In this document: in pieces, positions 51,410-60,950 of the stretch
Numbering within the stretch: the stretch's first letter is position 1
Layout of the letters: each line of letters begins with the position of its first letter
NCBI GenBank assembly: GCA_017303615.1
Contig: JAFLCK010000008.1
Coordinates: 1-64,000 of the forward strand
DNA from: Obscuribacter phosphatis_A
Lineage (GTDB): Bacteria > Cyanobacteriota > Vampirovibrionia > Obscuribacterales > Obscuribacteraceae
Reading direction: 5' to 3'
DNA: 64,000 bases
Translations under genes and position numbers: made by a program
The notes under the pieces: generated by a model
What the model was told of the DNA's origin: nothing
The model's input: the letters and a program-made list of their open reading frames with translations, nothing else
Databases searched by the model: none

Positions 51410-52081
51410 ATGGCAAAGATTCTGTTGGTGGAAGATGATGTGGACATTCAGTTTACTGTATCCACTGTGCTGACAAAGGATATGCATACGGTGGAGTCCG
51501 TCGGTGACGGTATAGAAGCAAGCGACCGCCTGCTTGCCTGTACTTATGATTTGATTATTCTCGATCTCGATTTGCCTAGGCGCAATGGCTTGCAGGTCTG
51601 TCGGCAATTCAGAGACCAAGGCGGAAAGACCCCAATACTTATGCTTACGGCAAAATCTACTATAGAAGAAAAAGCAGGCGGCCTAGACTGCGGTGCCGAT
51701 GATTATTTGACCAAGCCCTTTGATACTCGCGAATTGCAAGCACGTTTGAGGGCGCTTTTGCGTCGCCCCTCGGACATTTTGCAAAACACTGTGTTGCGCT
51801 ATGGACCTCTTGAGTTGAATACTAGTACGAGAAGATTGTCTCGGGAGGGTGAGGAAGTCTACCTCGTGCCTCGTGATTTTGAACTTCTGGAATTCTTTAT
51901 GCGCCATCCGGGCCAGGTCTTTAGCACAGAAGCCCTTCTGGAGAGAGTTTGGCATACCGATAAGGATGTATCGCCGGACGCTTTGCGATCTTCCCTGAAG
52001 CGGGTGCGTCAGAAAATAGGTGATACTAATTGTAGTATCATCGAGAACTTACCGAAAGTAGGCTATCGATTCCAGGTTTAA
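51410..52081 (+). CDS. OmpR/PhoB-family response regulator (partner of the divergent kinase)
   Basis: A 223-residue regulator. Receiver: D9/D10, phospho-acceptor D52 (LIILDLDLPRRNG), Lys in DDYLTKPF. The winged helix reads YLVPRDFELLEFFMRHPGQ, then DALRSSLKRVRQKI and LPKVGYRFQV. The ATG follows GGGGAG with a 9-base gap. It faces away from the kinase at 49380-51200, with three direct repeats between. Confidence 0.93.
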   Translation: MAKILLVEDDVDIQFTVSTVLTKDMHTVESVGDGIEASDRLLACTYDLIILDLDLPRRNGLQVCRQFRDQGGKTPILMLTAKSTIEEKAGGLDCGADDYLTKPFDTRELQARLRALLRRPSDILQNTVLRYGPLELNTSTRRLSREGEEVYLVPRDFELLEFFMRHPGQVFSTEALLERVWHTDKDVSPDALRSSLKRVRQKIGDTNCSIIENLPKVGYRFQV

Positions 52082-52092
52082 GTAGCACGCGC

Positions 52093-52170
52093 ACATTTCA
52101 GTCTGCTCCTGTGTTGGTAAGTGAAATGTTTGCCAAGGCGACTTTGCTAGGCACATTCCTTTTGTGCCTA
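52093..52170 (+). other. Two hairpins after the response regulator gene
   Basis: ACATTTCA (52093-52100) / TGAAATGT (52122-52129), and TAGGCACA (52148-52155) / TGTGCCTA (52163-52170) with a 7-base loop. Neither is followed by a T-run, so they are not classic terminators. Confidence 0.5.
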
Positions 52171-52281
52171 CCTTAGAGATGTGCTCTATGTAGAACTTTG
52201 CTGAGACTGGATTGAATCTCTCGAATTGAAGCGGGTCCTGGAATCTTGTCAGGCGCTGGGTTTAGAACTTGGAAATGCTCC

Positions 52282-52995
52282 TCAGCTGAGTGCGCCTGGT
52301 TTGGGCAGCATCTTTACCAATTCCGCCGTAGGATAGAGTGGTATCATTTCGCTTAACCATTGTGGAATTAGTTTTCTGTAGCGCACGATAGAAAGCAGCT
52401 CTCTGTATGTAAAGCGCTGCAGCATGCACTGAACTTTGTCTGCAGTGCAGAGCGCTTCACCCAAAAGCCATAGATCGCGCAGCGCTCTACCAAGCCTGGT
52501 ATCGCTTAATGCTAGCTTTCTTGGTGCCATCGCCAGTAGGTCTGCCTTTCGTTCGGAAGGCGTAAATAGAAGGCTGGTCGAATGCCCATCGCCAAAGTAT
52601 TTGGAATCTAGGATGCGTGCTTTATTCATAGATTTTTGACTATGTTTGCATGCTTTACAGGTGAAGTCGGTCGGTGCTTCCTTCTCAACTAGTTTGTTGG
52701 CAAAGGCTCGCCTCTTGGTTAGGTAAATCTCTGTTTCTGATGGTCTAGGTATATCTATATATGGATGCAGCTTTCGGAAGACACCACGGGTTAGTCTCTC
52801 TAGATAGCCATTTTTTACTGATTGCGAGGTGAACTGATCGACCGAGCTTCGGCTAGCAAAAGGTAGAAGGTCTCTGCTTGTGAAGATGGCTTCGTATGAG
52901 AGTCTCTTGACATAGAGCTGCATTAGATCTGTTGTTTTGGGCGGCTTTGGTGTTGATTTTGAGCGGTTTGGCTTTTGGGGTTTTTGTTCGTTCAT
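52282..52995 (-). CDS. AbiEi/DUF6088-like winged-helix protein, orphan
   Basis: A 237-residue protein. After a basic low-complexity start (KPNRSKSTPKPPK) the segment IFTSRDLLPFASRSSVDQFT, then GYLERLTRGVFRKL, matches the winged helix of AbiEi-type antitoxins and DUF6088 proteins. The remainder includes a Cys pair (TCKAC) and a helical C-terminus. Type IV abortive infection needs an AbiEii nucleotidyltransferase toxin next door. None is present, so this may be a solitary regulator. It is also separated from its neighbours by more than 140 bases on both sides. Confidence 0.6.
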   Translation of the reverse strand: MNEQKPQKPNRSKSTPKPPKTTDLMQLYVKRLSYEAIFTSRDLLPFASRSSVDQFTSQSVKNGYLERLTRGVFRKLHPYIDIPRPSETEIYLTKRRAFANKLVEKEAPTDFTCKACKHSQKSMNKARILDSKYFGDGHSTSLLFTPSERKADLLAMAPRKLALSDTRLGRALRDLWLLGEALCTADKVQCMLQRFTYRELLSIVRYRKLIPQWLSEMIPLYPTAELVKMLPKPGALS

Positions 52996-53135
52996 CGTCT
53001 TTTCCTTCTTGGTATGAGGAATGTAGAACTAGAGAAAAACGCAGAAATTTCTCTACATCTTCTCCAGTTACAAAAACGAAAAATCCACACAAAAAGTTCA
53101 AAAAAACGAGCTGATTTAATCTATCTTCCTAGAAA

Positions 53136-54506
53136 TTAATGAGGCAAGCCCCAAACGAAATACATAAGACAAAGCAATCCGAGCATTACAGAGCCGCCGT
53201 TCAAATCTCGCGCTCTACCAGTGAAAAGCTTGAGAAACAGATAGAGAACGAGCCCAGCCGTCAAGCCATTTGCGATACTATAAGTAAAGACCATAATAGC
53301 GATAGTGGCAAAAGCTGGAAAGGCTTCTGTAAGGTCATCTATATCTATGAGTTTGACAGAATTGAGCATCAATAGACCTACGCAGATTAGTGCTGGTCCG
53401 TAAGCAAACTTGAGATTCTGTAGTGGTTCGATGAGCGGAATGAAAAAGGCAGAAAGCACAAAGAGTCCAGCTGTAGTTATTGATGCGAGACCGGTTCTTG
53501 CGCCTTCTTTGATGCCGGCGGCAGATTCGATAAAGGCGCCGCTGGTAGATGAACCTACTAGCGCAGAAAAGATACACGAGGCAGCGTCTACAATCATTGG
53601 CTTCTCAACATCAGTAAGATTGCCCTTCTCGTCAAGCATGCCGCAGTTTGCGCCCACTCCGACGATGGTGGATAAGGTATCTAGAAAGCTCATAAGAAAG
53701 AGCGTGAGAAGTATTGGTAGAAAAGAAAGTTTCAGGCAGCTGAGGATATCGAGTTGAAGGAAAATCGGTGCGAGTGTGTAATCGCCGCTAAAGGGTAGAG
53801 AGAATATAGCTTTCGGCCCATGGCTGACGCCTAAGGCGAGACCGAGGCTGGCGCTTGCGATTATGCCGATGAGCATGGCGCCCTTGATTTTTCTGATCAT
53901 TAGAACTGCTGTAAGTACGGTGCCGAAAATAGCTACTAAGACCTTAGGGTCATGCAGCGGCCCTAGTTTTAGCGGCACAGGTGGGTTGATTAGTGTTAAG
54001 CCGTCAGCTGATAGTAATGATTTGACTGGCATATTGGTTACCGCCGATTCGATGATGCCCGTCTCGTACAAGCCAATCATGGCAAGGAATAGTCCTATGC
54101 CCGCGGCAAAGCTATGTTTCATAGACAGTGATATAGAATTAGCCAGCCACGGGCGTATCTTTAGTAGCGCAAGCAAAAGAAAGATTATGCCGCTGATAAA
54201 GACGGCTCCTAGCCTTTGTTGCCAGCCTATACCAAGGGCTGTCAGTCCAAAGGCGATAAAGGCATTTTCTCCCATGTAAGGGGCAACAGCCAGTGGTCGA
54301 TTGGCATAAAGTCCCATTAGCAAGCAACCAAACACTGAGGTGAGGATGGTTGCCACTGTGGATGGTGCGGTCGGTATGCCTGCGAAGGCAAGAATAGCAG
54401 GATTAACAACGATGATGTACGCCATAGTGAGGAAAGTCGTCAGTCCACCGAGCATTTCGGTCTTGACTGAGGAGCCTCTTTCTTTGATCTTGAAATAGTC
54501 TTGCAA
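53136..54506 (-). CDS. NCS2 purine permease (AzgA type)
   Basis: A 456-residue membrane protein with about 13-14 helices. The start MQDYFKIKERGSSVKTEMLGG, then LTTFLTMAYIIVVNPAIL, is the signature of the AzgA/PbuG branch that imports adenine, guanine or hypoxanthine with protons. APYMGENAFIAFGL and the later FLDTLSTIVGVGANCG are the substrate-site motifs. The start is TTG at 54506. It follows the epimerase gene by 19 bases. It complements the de novo purine operon by providing salvage uptake. Confidence 0.9.
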   Translation of the reverse strand: MQDYFKIKERGSSVKTEMLGGLTTFLTMAYIIVVNPAILAFAGIPTAPSTVATILTSVFGCLLMGLYANRPLAVAPYMGENAFIAFGLTALGIGWQQRLGAVFISGIIFLLLALLKIRPWLANSISLSMKHSFAAGIGLFLAMIGLYETGIIESAVTNMPVKSLLSADGLTLINPPVPLKLGPLHDPKVLVAIFGTVLTAVLMIRKIKGAMLIGIIASASLGLALGVSHGPKAIFSLPFSGDYTLAPIFLQLDILSCLKLSFLPILLTLFLMSFLDTLSTIVGVGANCGMLDEKGNLTDVEKPMIVDAASCIFSALVGSSTSGAFIESAAGIKEGARTGLASITTAGLFVLSAFFIPLIEPLQNLKFAYGPALICVGLLMLNSVKLIDIDDLTEAFPAFATIAIMVFTYSIANGLTAGLVLYLFLKLFTGRARDLNGGSVMLGLLCLMYFVWGLPH

Positions 54507-54525
54507 AAGCTTTTTCAGGATATTG

Positions 54526-55539
54526 CTATATCAATTGGTTCTCGCGCGCCCAGTTCACTTCTTTGCTGATGGCCGATTTAAGGTCGGTAGAAGGCTTGAA
54601 ACCTGTGGCTTGAACGAATTTGCCTATTGAGCAGGTCGTTTCCGTTGCTAATTTCTCTATCTGTTCGGGGGTGACCGGTACCTTGCCTGGCATGAAGGTG
54701 CGAGCTATGCCTGCGCCTATCTTGAGCAGACCTTCAGGCACAGAGGGGAACTTTTTGGTGACGCCTAGAACTTCTGCGATTGTGTCTACGAGTTCTTTCG
54801 TCGATACGGGTTCGGGATTGGCAATGTTGTAAATGTTGAAGCCTTGCGGGGCGCGCGCCGCAGCCAGCAAAATGGCGTCAGCAAGGTCATTTGCATAAAT
54901 CAAGCTCTTGGGGGTGACGCCGCCTGAGACATGCACGTATTCTTCTTTCTGTACTTGCTTTATGAGCGACAGCATATTGCCGCGATCGCCTTCTCCAAAA
55001 ACAAGAGATGGTCTTAGTATAACCAGTTTCGGAATGCGACCGCTTAGTGTTTGCAAGTAGTTTTCGCTTGTTGCCTTTGATACCGCATATGGTGTTTTGG
55101 GTTGGGGCGCGGTATCTTCCGCGATATTTTTGAATGGACCTTTGCCGTATACAGCCGATGTCGAGAGAAAGACTAGTGTTTGCACGCCGGTGGCTAGGCA
55201 TGCCTCAGCTAATAATTGTGTGGCGCGAACATTGACCACTTCGTACTCTTGATAAGCTGCTTGTTCGTTGTGTACCAGACCGGCGCAGTGAATGACGACA
55301 TCGCAATCTTTAGTAAGGGCTTGCATTTCTTGCATGCCGACTCTTGTAAAGTCAGCTTGTTCGAATTCTACAAGGGTAATATCCATATGGCGTCCGAGTT
55401 TTGCTCTAGCGGCCAGGCGGTCCCGTACCTGGGTTTTTATCAAGGCGCCCGGTCTAGCGAGTAGTTTTGCCAGGACTGCGGAGCCAATCATGCCGCTTCC
55501 GCCTGTTACCAGAATTTTTTTCAAGCCACCCGCACTCAT
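54526..55539 (-). CDS. NAD-dependent epimerase/dehydratase
   Basis: A 337-residue extended short-chain dehydrogenase. The cofactor motif is VTGGSGMIGSAVLAKL; the catalytic YxxxK pair is in TPYAVSKATSE, with Ser in STSAVYG. The C-terminal part (LVFGEGDRGNMLSLIKQ, then GFNIYNIANPEPVSTKELV) is typical of sugar-nucleotide or sterol-type epimerases. Its exact substrate cannot be read. It stands between a glycosyltransferase and the purine permease on the same strand. Confidence 0.85.
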   Translation of the reverse strand: MSAGGLKKILVTGGSGMIGSAVLAKLLARPGALIKTQVRDRLAARAKLGRHMDITLVEFEQADFTRVGMQEMQALTKDCDVVIHCAGLVHNEQAAYQEYEVVNVRATQLLAEACLATGVQTLVFLSTSAVYGKGPFKNIAEDTAPQPKTPYAVSKATSENYLQTLSGRIPKLVILRPSLVFGEGDRGNMLSLIKQVQKEEYVHVSGGVTPKSLIYANDLADAILLAAARAPQGFNIYNIANPEPVSTKELVDTIAEVLGVTKKFPSVPEGLLKIGAGIARTFMPGKVPVTPEQIEKLATETTCSIGKFVQATGFKPSTDLKSAISKEVNWARENQLI

Positions 55540-55652
55540 ATTTTGCCGCCAGTTACCTTTATGTGTATTCCTGTTTTGTTATTCCCTGATCTTTGTCTAT
55601 TCGAAGTCTATTCGAAAAAGATTTGTCTATACAAGAGCTTATTTTGCCGTGA

Positions 55653-56600
55653 TTAAATCACTTCTTCCCTCTTGATGAGCCCCTTGATAAAAGCTTTAAG
55701 CAAGTTGACAACAATAAAGATAGCCGCCCTCAGCCAGATGGCAGCATACACTAGCCAGTTGAACGGGGCCCAGTATTTCTTTGCCAAGTGTTTCCGGTAG
55801 AAAACTTCCATTCCTTTATGCAAATTGATGGTCGTGCCAATAACGCGCTTGCGGCTGGCGGCGCCATGTATGTGATAAACGGCAGCAGTGGGAATGTACA
55901 TAACAGAGAAGCCTGCTTCTTTGACGCGCCAGCACCAGTCTATATCTTCGCCGAACATAAAGATGTCCTCATCCAGCAAGCCGATCTTGTCGATAACAGT
56001 GTGTCGAACCATCATGCAAGAGCCCGATAGTGCGTCCACGTCGAGGAAGTCATCGGGGTCGGCATAAGTGAGGTTGTAACGGGATACCGCCGGGTGATTT
56101 GGGAAAAGGTGGCTCAGATAGGTCAAGCGGAAGAAGGAAGCGGAAACTGAAGGAAAAGAGCGGCGGCAGGCAAGTTGCAAGGTGCCGTCTGGATTCAAGA
56201 CTTTCGGACCGACGGCTCCCACCGCTGGATTTTCATCTAGATAGCGACACATGGTCGAGATGGCGTCCTTGATGATTACCGAGTCGGGGTTGAGCAGCAA
56301 GATATGCCGGCCTTTAGCCACCACGATTGCCTGATTGCAACCTTTGGAAAAGCCTGCATTTTCTTTGTTTTCAATGAGTCTGACAAAAGGGAACTGCTCT
56401 TTGAGCATCGGCACTGATTCGTCGCCGGAATTATTGTCGACTACTATCAGTTCAAAACGCTCGTAGCCAGGATCTTCCTTTAGAGAGTCAAGGCAACGCG
56501 CCAAGAGTTTTGGCGTTTTCCAGTTGACAATCACTACACTGACGTCAAAGTCAAAGACTCTTTCAGAATTACTCACCAGGGCTGCTTCCATCTTGTTCAA
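55653..56600 (-). CDS. Family 2 glycosyltransferase (rhamnosyltransferase-like)
   Basis: A 315-residue enzyme of the GT-A fold. Motifs VSVVIVNWKTPKLLARCLDS, DNNSGDESV and LLLNPDSVI (metal-binding Asp) are typical of WbbL-like transferases, as is MFGEDIDWCWRVKEAGF in the catalytic C-terminal part. The final 40 residues are hydrophobic then basic, so it may touch the membrane. It overlaps the mutase gene by 4 bases. It probably adds a sugar to an envelope polysaccharide. Confidence 0.9.
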   Translation of the reverse strand: MNKMEAALVSNSERVFDFDVSVVIVNWKTPKLLARCLDSLKEDPGYERFELIVVDNNSGDESVPMLKEQFPFVRLIENKENAGFSKGCNQAIVVAKGRHILLLNPDSVIIKDAISTMCRYLDENPAVGAVGPKVLNPDGTLQLACRRSFPSVSASFFRLTYLSHLFPNHPAVSRYNLTYADPDDFLDVDALSGSCMMVRHTVIDKIGLLDEDIFMFGEDIDWCWRVKEAGFSVMYIPTAAVYHIHGAASRKRVIGTTINLHKGMEVFYRKHLAKKYWAPFNWLVYAAIWLRAAIFIVVNLLKAFIKGLIKREEVI

Positions 56601-58273
56601 ATGGTCACCATCGGTCTGAATTTGCCAAAAGATTTCTTCAAGGCGCCTGAAATTTCGCCGACCGATGCATAGGCTTCGACAGCTTCACAAATAAGGGGAA
56701 TGAGATTGGGTCTAGAGTCTAGGGGAGCTTGCCCTTGAGCGGGCTGGTTATCCTGGGCTAATTCAATCGCCGCCGCCTCGGTCAACTCTTTAAGCAGGTG
56801 TTCGACCTTAGCGTTATCGCGCTCGGCACGCACTTTCTTGAGTGCTTCAACCTGTCTTGTCTCTAGCTCTGGGGCGATTCGCTGCACTGGAATCTGTTCT
56901 TCTTCTTCGTCGATGAAGCAGTTGACGCCGACCACTTGCTTGCGACCGGCTTCCACTTCTTGGTGATATTCGTAGGCGGCGTCCTGTATTTCTTTTTGAA
57001 TGAAACCGCTTTCCACTGCCTTGATGGCGCCGCCCATTTCTTCTATGCGCTTGAGGTAGTCTTCTACTTCGGCTTCAATTTTGCTGGTCAGGCTTTCTAT
57101 ATAGTAGGAGCCGCCCACCGGATCAACCACCGAGCCGACCCCTGATTCGAAGGCAATGATCTGCTGTGTGCGCAGCGCTGTCAGGGCGGATGCTTCGGTT
57201 GGCAGAGCGATGGCTTCGTCTTTGGAATTGGTGTGCAGGGACTGACAGCCGCCAAGTGCAGCGGCCAGTGCTTCTAAAGTGGTGCGTACTATGTTGTTGT
57301 CAGGTTGCTGCAGGGTGAGGCTGGAACCGGCTGTTTGCACGTGGAAGCGCAGATTCATAGACTTGTCGCTTTTGGCATTGAACATGTTTTTCATGATTTT
57401 TGCCCAGAGTCGACGCGCCGCCCTAAACTTAGCCACTTCTTCAAAGAAATTCATCTGGGCGACAAAGAAGAAAGAGAGCTGGGGTGCAAAATCGTCCACA
57501 TCCAGCCCGGTCGAAATAGCGGCGCGTACATATTCGATGGCATTGGCGAAAGTGAATGCCAACTCCTGCACCGCCGTCGCTCCGGCTTCTCTAATGTGAT
57601 AGCCCGAAATTGAAATCGTGTTCCAGCGGGGCATTTCTTTTGAGCAATACTGAAAGATGTCGGTAATGAGACGCATTGAGCCGCGGGGCGGGAAAATATA
57701 AGTGTTGCGAGCCTCATATTCTTTGAGGATGTCATTTTGAATTGTGCCGGCCAGTTGTCTGGGATTGACTCCTTGCTTCACTCCCACCGCGCGGTACATG
57801 GCAAGCAAAATTGCCGATGTGGAATTGATGGTCATAGAGGTGGAGACTTTGCCTAGGTCTATCTGGTCAAAGAGTCTTTCCATGTCTTTGAGAGTATCTA
57901 TGGCAACGCCTGTGCGACCGACCTCGCCAAGAGCCATGGCGTCGTCGCTATCCAGACCCATCTGGGTCGGCAGGTCAAAGGCTACTGAAAGACCAGTTTG
58001 TCCGTTGTCTAAGAGATATCTAAAGCGGCGATTTGTCGCATCGGCGTCTCCGAAGCCGGCATATTGGCGCATCGTCCAGAACCGGCTGCGGTACATGTCG
58101 CGGTAAATGCCCCGTGTAAACGGGTACCGGCCAGGCTCTCCCAGGTCTCGGTCATATTGGAAGTCGGCCAGATCTTGCGGTCGGAAGACGTTTTGACCGC
58201 TTTCTTTAGAGCTATCTTTGGATGGGTCTTTTGAGCTGTTCACGAGCGTATAATATTCCGTTACTTTATCCAT
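56597..58273 (-). CDS. Methylmalonyl-CoA mutase, catalytic subunit
   Basis: A 558-residue catalytic barrel without the cobalamin-binding domain, which must be coded elsewhere. It interconverts methylmalonyl-CoA and succinyl-CoA. EPGRYPFTRGIYRDMYRSRFWTMRQYAGFGDA, in short YPFTRGIY and TMRQYAGF, is the family start; SVAFDLPTQMG and ISISGYHIREAGA line the substrate channel. The start at 58273 has no clear ribosome site; GTG 58243 is possible. It overlaps the transferase gene by 4 bases and is divergent from the cystathionine synthase gene. Confidence 0.92.
   Translation of the reverse strand: MDKVTEYYTLVNSSKDPSKDSSKESGQNVFRPQDLADFQYDRDLGEPGRYPFTRGIYRDMYRSRFWTMRQYAGFGDADATNRRFRYLLDNGQTGLSVAFDLPTQMGLDSDDAMALGEVGRTGVAIDTLKDMERLFDQIDLGKVSTSMTINSTSAILLAMYRAVGVKQGVNPRQLAGTIQNDILKEYEARNTYIFPPRGSMRLITDIFQYCSKEMPRWNTISISGYHIREAGATAVQELAFTFANAIEYVRAAISTGLDVDDFAPQLSFFFVAQMNFFEEVAKFRAARRLWAKIMKNMFNAKSDKSMNLRFHVQTAGSSLTLQQPDNNIVRTTLEALAAALGGCQSLHTNSKDEAIALPTEASALTALRTQQIIAFESGVGSVVDPVGGSYYIESLTSKIEAEVEDYLKRIEEMGGAIKAVESGFIQKEIQDAAYEYHQEVEAGRKQVVGVNCFIDEEEEQIPVQRIAPELETRQVEALKKVRAERDNAKVEHLLKELTEAAAIELAQDNQPAQGQAPLDSRPNLIPLICEAVEAYASVGEISGALKKSFGKFRPMVTI
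58249..58254 (+). promoter_or_regulatory. -10 element of the cystathionine beta-synthase gene
   Basis: TATAAT at 58249-58254, 45 bases before the GTG at 58299. The -35 region is weak. The element lies within the reading frame of the divergent mutase if that gene begins at 58273, so the two transcripts overlap at their 5' ends. Confidence 0.4.
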
Positions 58274-58298
58274 ATATTGTAAGGGAGGACCGCCCCTC

Positions 58299-59711
58299 GT
58301 GAAGTACTGCGAGAACATTCTTGAGACAATAGGTTCCACACCTCTTGTGAAGCTCAACAAAGTCTGTCAAGGCTTGAAACCCACCATCCTGGCAAAGGTT
58401 GAGGTCTTTAATCCGGGCGGTTCAATAAAGGACAGACCCTCCCTAAAAATGATTGAAGAGGCCGAAAAGGCAGGCTTGCTCAAGCCTGGCGGTACGATCA
58501 TCGAGCCCACCTCGGGCAATACCGGCTCTGCTTTGGCTCAGATTGCGGCAGTGCGAGGTTATCGTTGCATTCTCATTTGTCCTGACAAAGTCGCCCCCGA
58601 AAAAATAAATCTACTTAAGGCTTACGGTGCCGAAGTAGTCATGGTTCCTTCCACCGTCTCGGCTGGGTCTCCCGAAAGCTATTATTCGGTTGCCAATCGA
58701 CTGACTATGGAAATTCCTGGCGCTTTTCAACCTAATCAGTTCGCCAATCCCAATAATCCCCTGGCGCATTATCAGTCTACCGGTCCTGAAATTTGGGAAG
58801 CAACTGGCGGCAAAATTACTTGTTTGGTTGCTGGCGCCGGCACGGGTGGCACCATATCTGGTACTGCCAAATATTTGAAAGAGAAGAATCCGAATATCAA
58901 GATTGTCGGAGCTGATCCGGAAGGTTCAATCTATAGCGGTGATACTCCGGGCTCATACAAAGTGGAAGGTATCGGCGAAGACTTTATACCGAGAAATGCC
59001 GACCTCAAAATCGTCGATCACTTCGAGCGCGTTTCAGACAAAGAGTCTTTCAATATGGCTAGACGCCTAGCCCGTGAGGAAGGTTTGCTGATTGGCGGAT
59101 CTTGCGGTACAGCCACGGTGGCGGCCTTGCGGGTCGCCGAGACCATGACTGAGAAAGATGTGATCGTGGTCATTCTGCCGGATGGCGGACGAGGCTATCT
59201 CTCCAAGGTTTATTCAGAAGATTGGATGCGTGAGAATGGCTTCCTTCCTGCATCCGGTATGAGCTTCTATGCTAAGGATCTGATCGATGAAAAAGTGAAA
59301 GATGGTAGAGTGCCGCCTATGATCACAGTTCGACCCGATGACACTGTGCAGCGTGCTATCGAATTGATGGAACAGTATCAAATCGACCAGATTCCAGTCA
59401 TTACCGAAGCTGGTCAAAACGTCGGTCATATCAATGATTTGGTCGCGATGCAGATTGTTTTTGAGAGAAAGCACCCTGAAACAACCCATATCAGTTCGGT
59501 GATGGGACGCCCTTATCCTCAGGTAGACGAGGGTGTGGAGATTGATGCGGTCTACAGGCAGTTCAAGCTCGGTACGCCGATGGTTATTCTCACTCGCGCC
59601 GGTAAGGCTGCTGGTGTTTTGACCAAGTTTGATATTGTTCAACATCTTAAGTCAGAAACCGGTGTTGAGCCTGGTAAGAAACACAGTAAGAAAGAAAAAG
59701 CGACTGTTTAA
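58299..59711 (+). CDS. Cystathionine beta-synthase with CBS-domain tail
   Basis: A 470-residue PLP enzyme. GTG start at 58299 with GGGAGG 10 bases upstream. The catalytic Lys is K44 in NPGGSIKDRPS; the phosphate-binding loop is PTSGNTGSAL, and AGTGGTISGTAKYLKE is the distal motif. Residues about 335-455 form a pair of CBS domains (TVRPDDTVQRAIELMEQYQI, then GQNVGHIND), as in eukaryotic and some bacterial CBS. It condenses homocysteine with serine, or with O-acetylserine. It is upstream of a cystathionine gamma-lyase/synthase gene, 24 bases away. Confidence 0.9.
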   Translation: MKYCENILETIGSTPLVKLNKVCQGLKPTILAKVEVFNPGGSIKDRPSLKMIEEAEKAGLLKPGGTIIEPTSGNTGSALAQIAAVRGYRCILICPDKVAPEKINLLKAYGAEVVMVPSTVSAGSPESYYSVANRLTMEIPGAFQPNQFANPNNPLAHYQSTGPEIWEATGGKITCLVAGAGTGGTISGTAKYLKEKNPNIKIVGADPEGSIYSGDTPGSYKVEGIGEDFIPRNADLKIVDHFERVSDKESFNMARRLAREEGLLIGGSCGTATVAALRVAETMTEKDVIVVILPDGGRGYLSKVYSEDWMRENGFLPASGMSFYAKDLIDEKVKDGRVPPMITVRPDDTVQRAIELMEQYQIDQIPVITEAGQNVGHINDLVAMQIVFERKHPETTHISSVMGRPYPQVDEGVEIDAVYRQFKLGTPMVILTRAGKAAGVLTKFDIVQHLKSETGVEPGKKHSKKEKATV

Positions 59712-59735
59712 GTCAAAGAAAATAGGAAAAATGTC

Positions 59736-60920
59736 ATGGAAAACGAAATGAAGTTCTCGACTCTGGCTATTCATGCCGGTCAAGATCCAGACCCTACAAC
59801 TGGTGCCATTATCACACCGATTTTTCAAACATCTACTTATGTGCAAGAGGGTTTGAACAAGCACAAAGGTTATGAGTATGCACGTACTCAGAACCCCACC
59901 AGAACTGCTCTAGAAGAGTGTCTGGCTGCCCTCGAGGGCGGCAAGTATGCGCTTTCTTTCGGCTCTGGTTTGGCTGCCGAAGGCAATATTATGAATTTGC
60001 TTTCTTCCGGCGACCACGTCATTTGCGGCGATGATGTCTATGGCGGTACCTATAGGCTTTTTGAGAAAGTTTGGAAGCGTTATGGTCTTACTTTCACTTT
60101 TGTTGATGCCAGTGACCCATCTAAGATCAAGGCTGCCATCAAGCCCGAAACAAAGATGATTTGGGTTGAAACTCCAACCAATCCTTTGCTCAGGCTCTGC
60201 GATTTGAAAGCGATCTCGACTCTGGCTAAAGAGCATAAGCTCATCACTGTTGTAGACAATACTTTCGCCAGCCCTTATCTGCAAAACCCCCTCAAGCTGG
60301 GTGCCGATATCGTCGTTCATTCGGTGACCAAATATTTGGGCGGGCACTCAGATGTTGTCGGCGGCGCCGTCATAACCTCTTGCGACAAGCTCTATGAAAC
60401 ATTGAAGTTTCACCAGAATGCTGTCGGGGCTGTTCCTGGTCCTTTTGATTGCTGGCTTGTTTTGCGCGGTCTGAAGACTTTGGCGGTGCGTATGGAAGCG
60501 CATCAGAAGAATGCAATGGCCGTAGCTCGTTATCTAGAGAAGCATCCGGCGGTTGAGAAAGTGATGTATCCGGGTTTGGAAAGCCATCCTCAGCATAAGT
60601 TAGCCAAAGAGCAAATGCGCGGCTTCGGCGGCATGGTCTCTTTCGTGCTCAAGGGTGGGCTAGAGAGTGCTCGCCAGTTTCTTGGCACCACTAAGCTCTT
60701 CGCCCTGGCCGAAAGTTTGGGCGGGGTAGAATCTTTGGTTTGTCATCCGGTGTCCATGACTCATGGTTCTATTCCTAAGGAAGAACGTGATGCCCGCGGC
60801 GTTGTCGATGCTCTTGTCCGTCTGTCTGTTGGTATAGAAGATGTTGATGATCTGATTAAAGATCTAGAAGCCGGACTTGCTAAAGTGCAAGTTTTAGCTG
60901 GCTCGGCCGGCGGCAAATAA
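59736..60920 (+). CDS. Cystathionine gamma-lyase/synthase family enzyme
   Basis: A 394-residue PLP enzyme of the Cys/Met metabolism family. The PLP Lys is K199 in SVTKYLGGHSDVVGG; the tyrosine-rich loop YEYARTQNPTRTALE and the segment DDVYGGTYRLFEKV are typical. Pairing with cystathionine beta-synthase suggests the lyase direction, cystathionine to cysteine, 2-oxobutyrate and ammonia (reverse transsulfuration). The synthase activity of MetB cannot be excluded from sequence. AGGA precedes the ATG. Confidence 0.9.
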   Translation: MENEMKFSTLAIHAGQDPDPTTGAIITPIFQTSTYVQEGLNKHKGYEYARTQNPTRTALEECLAALEGGKYALSFGSGLAAEGNIMNLLSSGDHVICGDDVYGGTYRLFEKVWKRYGLTFTFVDASDPSKIKAAIKPETKMIWVETPTNPLLRLCDLKAISTLAKEHKLITVVDNTFASPYLQNPLKLGADIVVHSVTKYLGGHSDVVGGAVITSCDKLYETLKFHQNAVGAVPGPFDCWLVLRGLKTLAVRMEAHQKNAMAVARYLEKHPAVEKVMYPGLESHPQHKLAKEQMRGFGGMVSFVLKGGLESARQFLGTTKLFALAESLGGVESLVCHPVSMTHGSIPKEERDARGVVDALVRLSVGIEDVDDLIKDLEAGLAKVQVLAGSAGGK

Positions 60921-60950
60921 AGGGCGGCAAGAAAAAAGCAAGAACTAAAG

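Noticed and set aside
59736..60920. Gene considered as cystathionine gamma-synthase (MetB) only
   Set aside because: Sequence cannot separate synthase from lyase; the adjacent cystathionine beta-synthase makes the lyase direction more likely.
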